This document shows, piece after piece, positions 8,611 to 17,447 of a stretch of 64,000 nt of DNA. Numbering within the stretch: position 1 is the stretch's first letter; every line of letters starts with the position of its first letter. Origin of the DNA: Flavobacterium soyae (GTDB lineage: Bacteria > Bacteroidota > Bacteroidia > Flavobacteriales > Flavobacteriaceae); NCBI RefSeq assembly GCF_021245985.1, contig NZ_JAJQXA010000004.1, forward strand, positions 248,001 through 312,000. The letters are read 5' to 3'. Under the pieces are notes generated by a model that was given only the letters and a program-made list of their open reading frames with translations, ran no database searches and was not told where the DNA came from. Position numbers and translations under genes: made by a program.

Positions 8611-11600
8611 TTTTCTTCCTCTTTAGGTTCATCGATTTTCTCAGATTTTTTCTTTCCGAATGTTTCAATAAATACAAATAACACCGGAATCAAACAAACA
8701 CCTAAAACGGTGGCGACCAGCATTCCGCTAAAAACAGTCATTCCCATTACTTTTCTGGCTTGAGCTCCGGCTCCGCTTGCAGTTAACAACGGAACAACTC
8801 CCAAGATAAAAGCAAAAGCCGTCATTAAAATCGGTCTAAAACGTAATTTAGCAGCGTACAATGCGGCTTCTTTAACCGGCATTCCTTTTTCATATTCTTC
8901 TTTGGCAAATTCTACGATCAAAATAGCATTTTTGGCTGCGAGACCAATCAGCATTACAAGACCAATTTGAGCAAAAACATTATTTACATAATCGGGACTT
9001 AATAATCGACAGAGATATAAGCCGAGGAAAGCACCAAAAACAGCAAAAGGAGTTCCGAGTAAAACGCTGAAAGGTAATTTCCAGCTTTCGTATTGTGCAG
9101 CAAGAATTAGAAACACGAAAAACAACGCCATGATAAAAACCGTATTTCCTTTTCCTTCGGCTTGTTTTTCCTGATAACTCATATTTGCCCATTCATAACC
9201 CATTCCGGCCGGGAGAACTTTCGCAGCGGTTTCCTGTAATGCAGTCATGGCTTCCGCCGAAGTAAATCCGGGAGCGGGCGTTCCTCCAATTTCGGCCGCA
9301 CGATACAAGTTAAAACGAGTTGTAAATTCTGGCCCGCTTTCTTTGCGGATTGCAGCAATACTCGTAATAGGAATCATTTTATTATCCCGACTTCGGACAA
9401 AGATTTTATTAATGTCTTCGGGATTTACAGTAAAACTTGGATCTGCCTGAAGCAAAACAATATACTGTCGCCCAAATTTATTGAATTCATTTATGTATTG
9501 TCCGCCCAAACTGGCACCAATGGCAAGATTGACATCGGATAAAGAAAGGTTTAGTTCTGATACTTTTTCCCGATCAATATCAAGGCTAATCTGCGGAACA
9601 TTTGGGTTGAAGGTCGTTCGAATGGTTCCTATTTCGGGTCGTTTTTTTGCTTCTGCCATAAATTGCTGTGCATTCTGGAAAAGATACTGCGGAGTATTTC
9701 CTTCTTTATCCTGAAGCATCATCGAGAATCCGGCAGCGTTTCCAATTCCGGTAATCGGCGGAGGCCCAAAAGCAAAAACAGTAGCTTCGGGTATTCCGAA
9801 AACCACTTTTCCGTTGACTTCTTTCAAAATTTGAAAAACATCTTGTTCGCGTTCTTTCCATTCTTTTAAGGCAACGAAGAAAAATCCGTTATTGGTTGCC
9901 ACCGAGTTTTTAATTAAACTAAAACCAGCAACCGAAGTATAATATTCAACACCTTGATTTTTAGATAAAATGTGTTCTACTTTTTGAATGACTTTACTGG
10001 TTCTTTCTAAAGAAGAAGCACCGGGAAGTTCAATATTGACAAACATATAACCTTGGTCTTCTTCGGGAACAAATCCACCCGGAATTTTTCCTCCCAAAAG
10101 AATAATAGCCCCAACTACAATTCCGATAAAAATTAAACTTCGGGCTGTTTTTTTAATTAAATATCCTGAAAATCCTGTGTATTTATTGGTAAAAGCACCA
10201 AACTTAACATTAAACCATTTGAAGAATTTTCCGAGCCAGCCTTTCGTTTCCTGATTGGGTTTTAGCAAAAGAGAACATAAAGCCGGACTTAAAGTCAAAG
10301 CACTTAATGCAGAGAAAATCACTGAAATAGCAATTGTAATTGCAAATTGCTGATACAATCTTCCAGTAATTCCAGGGGTTAAAGCAACAGGAATAAAAAC
10401 GGCTGTTAACACAATCGCAATTGCAATTACCGGCCCCGAAACTTCGCGCATTGCCTGATTTGTAGCTTGACGAGGAGACATTCCCTGCTCAATGTGATGC
10501 ATTACGGCTTCAACAACCACAATGGCATCGTCGACGACAATCCCAATGGCGAGTACTAATCCTAATAGGGAAAGTACATTTATAGAAAATCCGAGTAACG
10601 GGAAAAGCATAAATACCCCAATCAAAGAAACAGGAACGGTTAAAAGCGGGATTAAGGTCGCACGCCAGTTTTGCAGGAATATAAAAACTACCAGAATTAC
10701 CAGAATAATGGCTTCGACCAAAGTATGCATGATTTCGCTGATTCCTTCTGAAATGGCCAAAGTCGTGTCTAAAGAAACGGCATATTTTAAATCCTGAGGA
10801 AATCTTTTGCTGAGCTGTTCAATTGTATTTTTTACATTTTCGGCAACTTCAAGAGCGTTGGAACCCGGCATTTGTTTGATTCCGATAGTTCCTGCGGGAT
10901 TCCCGTTGAGTTTGGCAATTGATGCATAACTTTCGGTTCCGAGTGTTACGGTTCCAACATCTTTCAATCGAACCTGCTGATTGCTGATGTTTGATTTTAA
11001 AATGATGTTTTCAAAATCTTCGGGATTTACCAAACGATCTTTCAGCATTACGTTATAGGTGAATTCATTGTTTTCGGTTGCTGGCGGAGCGCCAAATTTT
11101 CCTCCTGGTGCAATGGCATTTTGTTCTTGGATTGATCGTATAATATCGGGAACCGTTAAGTTGTATTTGGCCATGATATCGGGCTTGACCCAGATTCGCA
11201 TGGCATAATTACTTCCTCCGTAAAGGGTAACTTCTCCAACACCTTTGATACGGGCGAGTGCATCTACAATGTTGATGCTCGCATAATTGGTCAAAAAGTT
11301 GTTGTCGAAAGTTTTGTTTGGAGAATACAAAGATAAAATCAACATGGGCATTGATAATGACTTTTTGGTTGTAACTCCGGTTGTTTTTACATCATTTGGG
11401 AGTTTGTTGGTGGCTTCGGCAACTCTGTTTTGGGTTAACATTGTGGCATTGTCCAGATCTGTTCCCATATCAAAAGTGATCGAAAGGGTCATACTTCCGT
11501 CACCTGTATTGGTCGACTGCATGTAAAGCATATTTTCAACACCATTTACTTTTTGTTCGATGGGTGTTGCAACGGCTTGTTCAACATTTAGTGCGTTGGC

Positions 11601-11753
11601 TCCACGGTAGCTTGTAGAAACCTGGACTAATGGCGGTGCAATTTCAGGATATTGTGCAATGGGTGTTGACAGGATCGAAAGTCCTCCAATAAGAACAATA
11701 AATATGGAAAGTACGATAGCAACGATTGGTCGTCTTACAAAGAAATTATCCAT
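8607..11753 (-). CDS. RND multidrug efflux pump, HAE1 family (AcrB/MexB-like)
   Basis: The 1048-residue inner-membrane proton/drug antiporter. It has the standard start MDNFFVRRPIVAIVLSI, 12 membrane segments in two repeats with two large periplasmic loops, the TM4 proton-relay pair in GIVVDDAIVVVEAV (near residue 405), and the TM10 lysine in GLAAKNAILIVEFAKEEYEKG (near 940). The porter and docking domains and the FGPPPITG loop are full length. It belongs to the hydrophobe/amphiphile exporter group rather than the heavy-metal group. The MFP gene ends 3 bases upstream. No regulator gene adjoins the operon. Confidence 0.95.
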   Translation of the reverse strand: MDNFFVRRPIVAIVLSIFIVLIGGLSILSTPIAQYPEIAPPLVQVSTSYRGANALNVEQAVATPIEQKVNGVENMLYMQSTNTGDGSMTLSITFDMGTDLDNATMLTQNRVAEATNKLPNDVKTTGVTTKKSLSMPMLILSLYSPNKTFDNNFLTNYASINIVDALARIKGVGEVTLYGGSNYAMRIWVKPDIMAKYNLTVPDIIRSIQEQNAIAPGGKFGAPPATENNEFTYNVMLKDRLVNPEDFENIILKSNISNQQVRLKDVGTVTLGTESYASIAKLNGNPAGTIGIKQMPGSNALEVAENVKNTIEQLSKRFPQDLKYAVSLDTTLAISEGISEIMHTLVEAIILVILVVFIFLQNWRATLIPLLTVPVSLIGVFMLFPLLGFSINVLSLLGLVLAIGIVVDDAIVVVEAVMHHIEQGMSPRQATNQAMREVSGPVIAIAIVLTAVFIPVALTPGITGRLYQQFAITIAISVIFSALSALTLSPALCSLLLKPNQETKGWLGKFFKWFNVKFGAFTNKYTGFSGYLIKKTARSLIFIGIVVGAIILLGGKIPGGFVPEEDQGYMFVNIELPGASSLERTSKVIQKVEHILSKNQGVEYYTSVAGFSLIKNSVATNNGFFFVALKEWKEREQDVFQILKEVNGKVVFGIPEATVFAFGPPPITGIGNAAGFSMMLQDKEGNTPQYLFQNAQQFMAEAKKRPEIGTIRTTFNPNVPQISLDIDREKVSELNLSLSDVNLAIGASLGGQYINEFNKFGRQYIVLLQADPSFTVNPEDINKIFVRSRDNKMIPITSIAAIRKESGPEFTTRFNLYRAAEIGGTPAPGFTSAEAMTALQETAAKVLPAGMGYEWANMSYQEKQAEGKGNTVFIMALFFVFLILAAQYESWKLPFSVLLGTPFAVFGAFLGLYLCRLLSPDYVNNVFAQIGLVMLIGLAAKNAILIVEFAKEEYEKGMPVKEAALYAAKLRFRPILMTAFAFILGVVPLLTASGAGAQARKVMGMTVFSGMLVATVLGVCLIPVLFVFIETFGKKKSEKIDEPKEEEK

Positions 11754-11756
11754 AGT

Positions 11757-12917
11757 TTAATTGTTTAGAGATGATGCAATTTGCTTTTTATCTTTATCGG
11801 CTACGTAAGGAACCGGGACAACAGTTGATCCAGGCTGAATAAACTGATTGCCAATAATGGCGACTTTTTCGTTGGGCTTTAAACCTTTAGTAATAATCCA
11901 GTCGACACCAATTTTCTGTCCAACTTCGACCATTCGGGTTTGAATGGTGTTTTTATCGTCAATAATAGAAACCTGAAAAAGCCCTTGAATTTCGGTTACA
12001 GCTTTTTGAGGAACCACAATGGCATCTTTTTGAGTTCGAAGTAAAACGCGAACTTTAGCAAATTGTCCGGATCGTAAAGTTCCGTCCGGGTTGGGAAATT
12101 GTGCCTCAATGGTTACGGTTCCTGTTGTTGGGTCTATTTTGGTGTCGGAAAAATTGAGACTTCCTTTGTATGGATGTGTACTTCCGTCAGAAAGTATTAA
12201 TGCAAGATCCGTAATTCGCTCTCCGTCTTTGACTTGTTTTTGATATTGCAAGTAATTGGATTCGCTAACTGTAAACTGAACTCTGACTTTTTCTAGTTTT
12301 GAAACGGTATTTAATTTAGAGTCGTTTCCAATTTTGGTAATATAGTCTCCTAATCTGGCATTTGAAAGACCAATAACGCCGTCGATTGGGGATTGAATAT
12401 TGCAGTAACTTCTTTCTATCTGCTGATTTCGTAAACTTGCCTGAATGCTGTTTAAGTTAGATTTTGCTGCTTTGTCTTTGGCTACAGCCGCATCTAATTC
12501 TCTTTTACTAACGGCATTCATATCTGCAAGCGGCCGAATTCTTTTTAATTCTTCTTCGGCATTTACAACATTGCTTTGTGCTGCAGCTACCTGGCCGCGC
12601 ACTTGTTCCACTTTTGTATCGTATTCCAGCGGATCAATGGTGTATAATAATTGTCCCTTTTTAACTCGTTGACCTTCTTTAAAATGAATTCCGGTTAAAA
12701 TTCCATCAACTCTGGCGATTAATTCAATGTCTAAATCTCCAAAAGTCTGTCCGGCAAAATCTTTATAGATGGGGACATCTTCACTTTTAACAGTTACGAA
12801 CGGTGCCTGCATGGGAGGCGGGGCTTTCTTTTCTTCTTTTTTGCAAGAGCTGAAGATGGTTAAAAATAAAAGAATTGGGAAGAGTGGTTTGGGTAGTTTT
12901 AAAGCATTCATAATCAT
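11757..12917 (-). CDS. RND efflux periplasmic adaptor lipoprotein
   Basis: 386 residues with a lipoprotein signal (IFSSC, cysteine at 25). It has the adaptor order of a lipoyl half-motif (GIHFKEGQRVKKGQLLYTIDP), an alpha-hairpin (about 95-165), the second lipoyl half (YCNIQSPIDGVIGLSNARLGDYI), a beta-barrel and a membrane-proximal domain (about 200-370). It bridges the pump and the outer-membrane channel. It is the first gene of the operon. The start is either ATG 12917 or ATG 12911 (MNALKLPKP); the second gives a more typical signal peptide. The 270-base gap upstream separates it from the divergent trhO and presumably carries both promoters. Confidence 0.93.
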   Translation of the reverse strand: MIMNALKLPKPLFPILLFLTIFSSCKKEEKKAPPPMQAPFVTVKSEDVPIYKDFAGQTFGDLDIELIARVDGILTGIHFKEGQRVKKGQLLYTIDPLEYDTKVEQVRGQVAAAQSNVVNAEEELKRIRPLADMNAVSKRELDAAVAKDKAAKSNLNSIQASLRNQQIERSYCNIQSPIDGVIGLSNARLGDYITKIGNDSKLNTVSKLEKVRVQFTVSESNYLQYQKQVKDGERITDLALILSDGSTHPYKGSLNFSDTKIDPTTGTVTIEAQFPNPDGTLRSGQFAKVRVLLRTQKDAIVVPQKAVTEIQGLFQVSIIDDKNTIQTRMVEVGQKIGVDWIITKGLKPNEKVAIIGNQFIQPGSTVVPVPYVADKDKKQIASSLNN

Positions 12918-13119
12918 AAATGTTAAAATTGTGCTTTATAAATGTAAGAAATATTTTGTAACGTATTGATAAACAATGTTTGTTTTTTAGCAGCGGAATA
13001 AATCTGTAAAGCAAAATAATGGGATTTAGAATCTGTAAGAAAAAATGAAATGAACTTATATTACCTATATGGTTCAAAACTGGTGCTTTTTAATTGTTTT
13101 AAAATTGCAAAGAAAAGCC

Positions 13120-13127
13120 TACCTTTG
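13120..13127 (+). promoter_or_regulatory. Candidate trhO promoter, -7 box TACCTTTG
   Basis: TACCTTTG matches TAnnTTTG exactly, with a TTG at 13094-13096, a 23-base gap at the long end of the usual range. A leader of about 65 bases to the trhO ATG would follow. Confidence 0.55.
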
Positions 13128-13191
13128 CGCCCGAATTCGCTCAGAAAAATAGAATTCGATTATATATTCTTAACTTAAAACTGTTTATAGC

Positions 13192-14550
13192 ATGCAACTG
13201 TATAACACTTTGAGCGCAGAAGAAAGAGCTGTCATGATCGATGATGCAGGTAAACAACGTCTTACGTTGTCTTTCTATGCGTATGCCAAAATTGAAGATC
13301 CCAAAAAATTTCGCGATGATTTATTCCTAGCCTGGAACGCACTTGATGCTTTAGGCCGAATTTATGTTGCCAATGAAGGAATAAATGCTCAAATGAGTAT
13401 TCCTGCCGAAAATTTGGAGGCTTTTAGAGCAACTCTTGAAGTTTATGATTTCATGAAAGGCATTCGTTTAAATGAAGCTGTAGAACATGATGATCATTCC
13501 TTTTTAAAATTAACTATTAAAGTGCGTCATAAAATCGTTGCCGACGGTTTGAACGATGATACTTTTGATGTAACAAATATTGGCGTTCACTTGAAAGCCA
13601 AAGAATTCAACGAGATTTTAGATGATCCAAATACGATTGTTGTTGATTTTAGAAATCACTACGAAAGTGAAGTGGGACATTTTAAGAATGCGATTACTCC
13701 AGATGTTGAAACTTTTAGAGAAAGTTTACCAATAATTAACGAACAGCTTCAAAACCATAAAGAAGATAAAAATCTGGTAATGTATTGTACCGGAGGGATT
13801 CGCTGCGAGAAAGCAAGTGCTTATTTTAAACACCAAGGCTTTAAAAATGTGTTTCAATTAGAGGGAGGAATTATCAATTACGCCAAACAGCTTAAAGAAG
13901 AAGGTTTAGAAAGCAAATTCATTGGTAAAAACTTCGTATTTGATAATCGTCTTGGCGAAAGAATCACCGATGATATTATTTCACAATGCCACCAATGCGG
14001 AAAACCTTGCGACAATCATACAAATTGCGAAAATGACGGTTGTCATTTATTGTTTATTCAGTGTGATGAATGTAAGGCTGTAATGGAAAACTGCTGTTCT
14101 ACAGAATGTTTAGAGATTATTCATATGCCTTTGGTTGATCAGGTTCGTTTAAGAACCGGAAAACAAGTTGGAAATAAAGTATTCAGAAAAGGAAAATCTG
14201 AAAATCTAAAATTCAAACATTCAGGCGAATTGCCAAATACTGTATTGGCAGCAGCCGAAAAACCAGTTGATATTCGTCAGAAAGTAAAAGTGAAAAAAGT
14301 ACTTCTTGGAAAAGCAGAGCATTATTATGTGAAAGCACAAGTTGGGCAATTTACTGTTGAAAATCAAGAGTTGAACGTTGGAGATAAAATCTTAATTTCT
14401 GGACCAACTACAGGTAATCAAGAATTGGTTTTAGACAAAATGATTGTTAATGAAGTTCAAGCTTCAACAGCAAAAATTGGTGATAAAGTTACTTTTGAGG
14501 TTCCTTTCAGAATTAGATTGTCTGATAAAATATACAAGATTTTAGATTGA
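13192..14550 (+). CDS. trhO: tRNA uridine(34) hydroxylase TrhO with an added U32/TrhP-type C-terminal domain
   Basis: Oxygen-dependent formation of 5-hydroxyuridine at the tRNA wobble position (YceA/TrhO family), cytoplasmic. Residues 1-115 form the acylphosphatase-like N-terminal domain. A rhodanese domain lies at about 130-235, with the catalytic Cys199 in CTGGIRCEK. A Cys-rich segment follows (C266, C269, C273, C279, C284, C291, C294, C301, C302, C306), resembling a zinc site. E. coli TrhO stops at about 350 residues; this protein is 452 long. Residues 368-452 align without gaps to the C-terminal domain of the next gene, trhP, with about 47 of 85 identical by eye (VGQF, GDKIL, DKM, PFRIR, SDK). 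The fusion is seen directly; its role in positioning tRNA is inference. Confidence 0.93.
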   Translation: MQLYNTLSAEERAVMIDDAGKQRLTLSFYAYAKIEDPKKFRDDLFLAWNALDALGRIYVANEGINAQMSIPAENLEAFRATLEVYDFMKGIRLNEAVEHDDHSFLKLTIKVRHKIVADGLNDDTFDVTNIGVHLKAKEFNEILDDPNTIVVDFRNHYESEVGHFKNAITPDVETFRESLPIINEQLQNHKEDKNLVMYCTGGIRCEKASAYFKHQGFKNVFQLEGGIINYAKQLKEEGLESKFIGKNFVFDNRLGERITDDIISQCHQCGKPCDNHTNCENDGCHLLFIQCDECKAVMENCCSTECLEIIHMPLVDQVRLRTGKQVGNKVFRKGKSENLKFKHSGELPNTVLAAAEKPVDIRQKVKVKKVLLGKAEHYYVKAQVGQFTVENQELNVGDKILISGPTTGNQELVLDKMIVNEVQASTAKIGDKVTFEVPFRIRLSDKIYKILD

Positions 14551-14600
14551 ATTTAATATGAGTGTTGCGGCATTTACGTTAAATTTTGATAATATAGAAC

Positions 14601-14631
14601 AAAGCCCACGGTTTCAATCGTGGGCTTTTTT
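14601..14631 (+). terminator. Intrinsic terminator after trhO
   Basis: AAAGCCCACG pairs with CGTGGGCTTT around an 8-base loop and is followed by a T-run. It separates the trhO transcript from trhP, 100 bases before the trhP start, so the pair are neighbours but probably not one operon. Confidence 0.85.
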
Positions 14632-14733
14632 AATGATATACTGCGAATAATTTTTAAAATTAGACTATGATAAAAATCATAGGAATCTCATCTATACCCA
14701 CATTATTTTTGTCATTTGAATAATAAATCAAAA

Positions 14734-15975
14734 ATGACAGATACCAACAAAATCGAACTCATGTCTCCAGCCGGAGATTTTGAGTCACTACAGGCTGCAC
14801 TAGATAATGGTGCAGATTCTATTTACTTTGGAGTTGAACAGCTTAATATGCGTGCACGTTCAACGGTGAATTTTACCATTGAGGATTTGAAAGAAATTGC
14901 GAATAGATGTGAGGCAAAAAAGGTTCGAAGCTATCTTACTTTAAACACGATTATTTACGATCACGATTTATCAGTTGTAAAAACATTATTGAATAAAACC
15001 AAAGAAGCCAATATTACGGCTGTAATTGCATCTGATCAGGCTGTAATTGCTATGGCACGATCAATTGGAATGGAAGTTCACATTTCAACCCAGCTGAATA
15101 TAACGAATATAGAAACTATAAAATTCTACAGTTTATTTGCCGATACTATGGTTTTAAGCCGGGAATTAAGCTTACGTCAAGTAAAGAATATTGCGGCTCA
15201 AATTGAGAAAGAACAGATAAAAGGCCCAAACGGGAATTTAGTTGAAATAGAAATTTTTGGTCATGGAGCTTTATGCATGGCGGTTTCGGGAAAATGTTAT
15301 TTGAGTTTGCACTCGCATAATTCATCTGCTAATCGCGGTGCGTGCAAACAAAACTGCCGAAAAAAATATACGGTTATCGATCAGGAAACTGGTTTTGAAA
15401 TTGAATTGGATAACGAATACATGATGTCGCCAAAAGATTTATGTACGCTTGATTTCTTAGATCAGGTTATCGATTCGGGAATTCAGGTTTTAAAAATCGA
15501 AGGCCGCGGCCGTGCTCCAGAATATGTGGCAACCGTTATCAAAACGTATCGCGAAGCTATCGATGCATATTATAATGGCACATTTTCAAAAGAAAAAACC
15601 GCAGTTTGGATGCAGGCTTTAGAAACCGTTTACAATCGTGGATTCTGGTCAGGATATTATTTGGGCCAGGAATTAGGAGAGTGGAGTGATATTCCGGGAT
15701 CTGCAGCAACGCAGAAAAAAGTTTATGTTGGAAAAGGAACGCACTATTTCCCAAAAGCCAATGTTGGCCAATTTAAAATTGAAGCTTATGACATCAAAAT
15801 TGGAGATAAAATTTTGGTAACAGGACCAAGTACAGGCGCTCAGGAAATGATTATCGACAAAATGTTTGTAAACGATTTTGAAGCAGAAAAAGCAACAAAA
15901 GGTGACGATTGTACTTTTAAGCTTCCGTTTAGAATTAGAATGTCGGACAAATTATATAAAATCGTTGAGGCATAA
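14734..15975 (+). CDS. trhP: tRNA 5-hydroxyuridine synthesis protein TrhP (peptidase U32 family)
   Basis: 413 residues from ATG 14734 (a TTG at 14716 in frame is unlikely). The U32 core starts with ELMSPAGDFESLQAALDNGADSIYFG and has the family signature FGHGALCMAVSGKCYLS. Cysteines at 181, 188, 204, 208 and 237 are spaced like those that hold a [4Fe-4S] cluster in the related UbiU/UbiV proteins. The C-terminal small beta-barrel domain (about 327-412) is the one duplicated onto TrhO. In E. coli, TrhP (YegQ) makes ho5U34 independently of O2 and needs prephenate and iron-sulfur biogenesis. The older label collagenase-like protease is not supported. The stop overlaps the ferredoxin start (TAATG). 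Confidence 0.9.
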   Translation: MTDTNKIELMSPAGDFESLQAALDNGADSIYFGVEQLNMRARSTVNFTIEDLKEIANRCEAKKVRSYLTLNTIIYDHDLSVVKTLLNKTKEANITAVIASDQAVIAMARSIGMEVHISTQLNITNIETIKFYSLFADTMVLSRELSLRQVKNIAAQIEKEQIKGPNGNLVEIEIFGHGALCMAVSGKCYLSLHSHNSSANRGACKQNCRKKYTVIDQETGFEIELDNEYMMSPKDLCTLDFLDQVIDSGIQVLKIEGRGRAPEYVATVIKTYREAIDAYYNGTFSKEKTAVWMQALETVYNRGFWSGYYLGQELGEWSDIPGSAATQKKVYVGKGTHYFPKANVGQFKIEAYDIKIGDKILVTGPSTGAQEMIIDKMFVNDFEAEKATKGDDCTFKLPFRIRMSDKLYKIVEA

Positions 15976-16205
15976 TGGTTATTGTTACTTTACAAAGAGA
16001 TAAATGTATTGGTTGTAATTACTGTGTTGAGATGGATCCGGTTCATTTTCAAATGTCAAAAAAAGACGGAAAATCAGTTTTGATTCATTCTGTAAACGCA
16101 AAAGGATTTTTTACTTTAAAATCGCCTAATCATACAATTGTAGAAAGTTGTGAATTGGCAGCTAAGGCTTGCCCGGTAAAGATTATCACCGTTAAAGAGA
16201 CTTAG
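15975..16205 (+). CDS. Small [4Fe-4S] ferredoxin coupled to trhP
   Basis: A 76-residue single-cluster ferredoxin. Cys11, Cys14 and Cys17 form CxxCxxC (CIGCNYC) and Cys66-Pro closes the cluster (AAKACPVKI); Cys59 is an additional cysteine. The ATG shares its A with the last base of the trhP stop codon (TAATG), implying reinitiation and near-equimolar synthesis. This arrangement suggests that it is the electron or cluster donor for TrhP. That role is inferred from position; general low-potential electron transfer is the alternative. A terminator follows at once. Confidence 0.88.
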   Translation: MVIVTLQRDKCIGCNYCVEMDPVHFQMSKKDGKSVLIHSVNAKGFFTLKSPNHTIVESCELAAKACPVKIITVKET

Positions 16206-16229
16206 AAAATAATATTACATAAAAAAAGA

Positions 16230-16265
16230 AAACCCATATTTCACTATTTTAAAATATGGGTTTTT
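16230..16265. terminator. Intrinsic terminator after the trhP-ferredoxin operon
   Basis: AAACCCATATTT and AAATATGGGTTT form a 12-bp stem with about a 10-base loop, with an A-run before and T-run after. It can serve both the ferredoxin transcript and the convergent gene ending at 16322. Confidence 0.85.
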
Positions 16266-16321
16266 AATATTTATTTCAACCAATCCTTTCATTTCTTTTT
16301 CGGATTGTTTGAACGGTGTGA

Positions 16322-17134
16322 TTATTCTATAGTTGCAGAAGATTTAATCTGAATGTAATCGTGTTTATTTTCGACCTCTTTGTCTAGAAAAATAATATAA
16401 TTGCTAAAATAGTTAGACAAATCCCGATCATTTATTATTTGCTGCTCTGCATTGTAAAATCGTGTTGAATGTATAAAACTTTCTAAATCAAGTGCTTTTT
16501 TAGATTTAAATTTGGGCCTGGTTTGCTCGTCAAATTCTTCAAAGAAAAATGTACCAGTCTTAGACTTGCCGCTGTCTTTTAATAAATACTTTTTTGGAGT
16601 AGTAGAAGGCTGGGTTTCATAGATGTATTTATTATCTAATTTAAAAAAAAGCGTATCCTTTCTTCTATTCTCAATAATTCTTGAATCTTTCTGTATAGGA
16701 TAGTAAGAGATATATTCTAAACTTTTAGCTTGTATTAGTTCATTATTGCCAACGAAAAAAATCACGTATTTGTCTGTTAAAGAATCTTTTAGTTTCCACT
16801 TATCTACTATTTTATTAGAGTTTCCGTCATGATAAAACTTTCTGTTTTCAATATAATCTTTTATGGAGACTATGTTTTTGGGTTTGATGTCTTTTGTTGA
16901 AACAGAATCAGTATTAAAAAAAATATAACCATCTGTATTAGTCTGTCTAAACTGCATTTTTTCAAACGCCAGTTTCCTGTTGTAATTTTCATTCGACAGC
17001 TTTAATTCGATCGAAGGAGATAAGGTGTAATATTTATCAATACTAAAAAATAATGTATCTTTCTTATTGTCATTGACTTGAGCAGTCAAACTAACGAAAG
17101 GAAGTAATATTATAAATAAAAGAAATGTTTTCAT
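16322..17134 (-). CDS. Exported hypothetical protein with two tandem repeats
   Basis: 270 residues from the ATG at 17134, which opens a clear signal peptide (MKTFLLFIILLPFVSLTA-Q). In-frame codons upstream to 17191 are not signal-like. No family recognised. The mature protein holds two related copies of one domain. Residues about 25-130 open with KDTLFFSIDKYY and close with NRKFYHDG...KYVIFFV; residues about 159-252 open with KDTLFFKLDNKY and close with STRFYNAE...NYIIFLD. Both look beta-rich. It is a single gene convergent with the ferredoxin. Function unknown; cell-envelope location is the only safe statement. Confidence 0.7.
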   Translation of the reverse strand: MKTFLLFIILLPFVSLTAQVNDNKKDTLFFSIDKYYTLSPSIELKLSNENYNRKLAFEKMQFRQTNTDGYIFFNTDSVSTKDIKPKNIVSIKDYIENRKFYHDGNSNKIVDKWKLKDSLTDKYVIFFVGNNELIQAKSLEYISYYPIQKDSRIIENRRKDTLFFKLDNKYIYETQPSTTPKKYLLKDSGKSKTGTFFFEEFDEQTRPKFKSKKALDLESFIHSTRFYNAEQQIINDRDLSNYFSNYIIFLDKEVENKHDYIQIKSSATIE

Positions 17135-17447
17135 GTTTAAAAAATCAATAATTATTGTCTTGGCCATAATACAATTTTGACAAGCGTACAAAGTTATTCC
17201 TAAATTTTTATTGGAGGAAGTATAACGTTTTAAAATTTATAAAATTGTAAGTTAAAGATTTCAAAATAAAACAATCAAAGTACGATTGATAATTCGATTA
17301 CAATATTTTTGCTTAATAATCAGTTGTTTAGTCATTTAACATCCCTTTAGAACTAATCTGTAAATAGCCAAATAAAAAAAATACTATCTTTACCGATCAA
17401 ACGTTTATGAACTTAAGCTGTGTTTTAGCAGCACTACATATATAATT
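17135..17447. other. Divergent promoter region between the repeat-domain gene and ricT
   Basis: No gene is visible in these 313 bases. TATTTTTG at 17304-17311 fits the TAnnTTTG -7 box on the plus strand, with a TTG at 17286-17288, and could drive ricT-gldH with a leader of about 130 bases. A second, weaker TATCTTTA occurs near 17386. Confidence 0.4.

Noticed and set aside
10522..10797. Plus-strand frames inside the RND pump gene
   Set aside because: They are shadows of the AcrB-like gene with no start context or recognisable protein features.
14734..15975. U32 peptidase/collagenase label for trhP
   Set aside because: The U32 signature belongs to TrhP/UbiU-type proteins; position beside trhO and a ferredoxin and the Fe-S cysteine spacing support tRNA hydroxylation.
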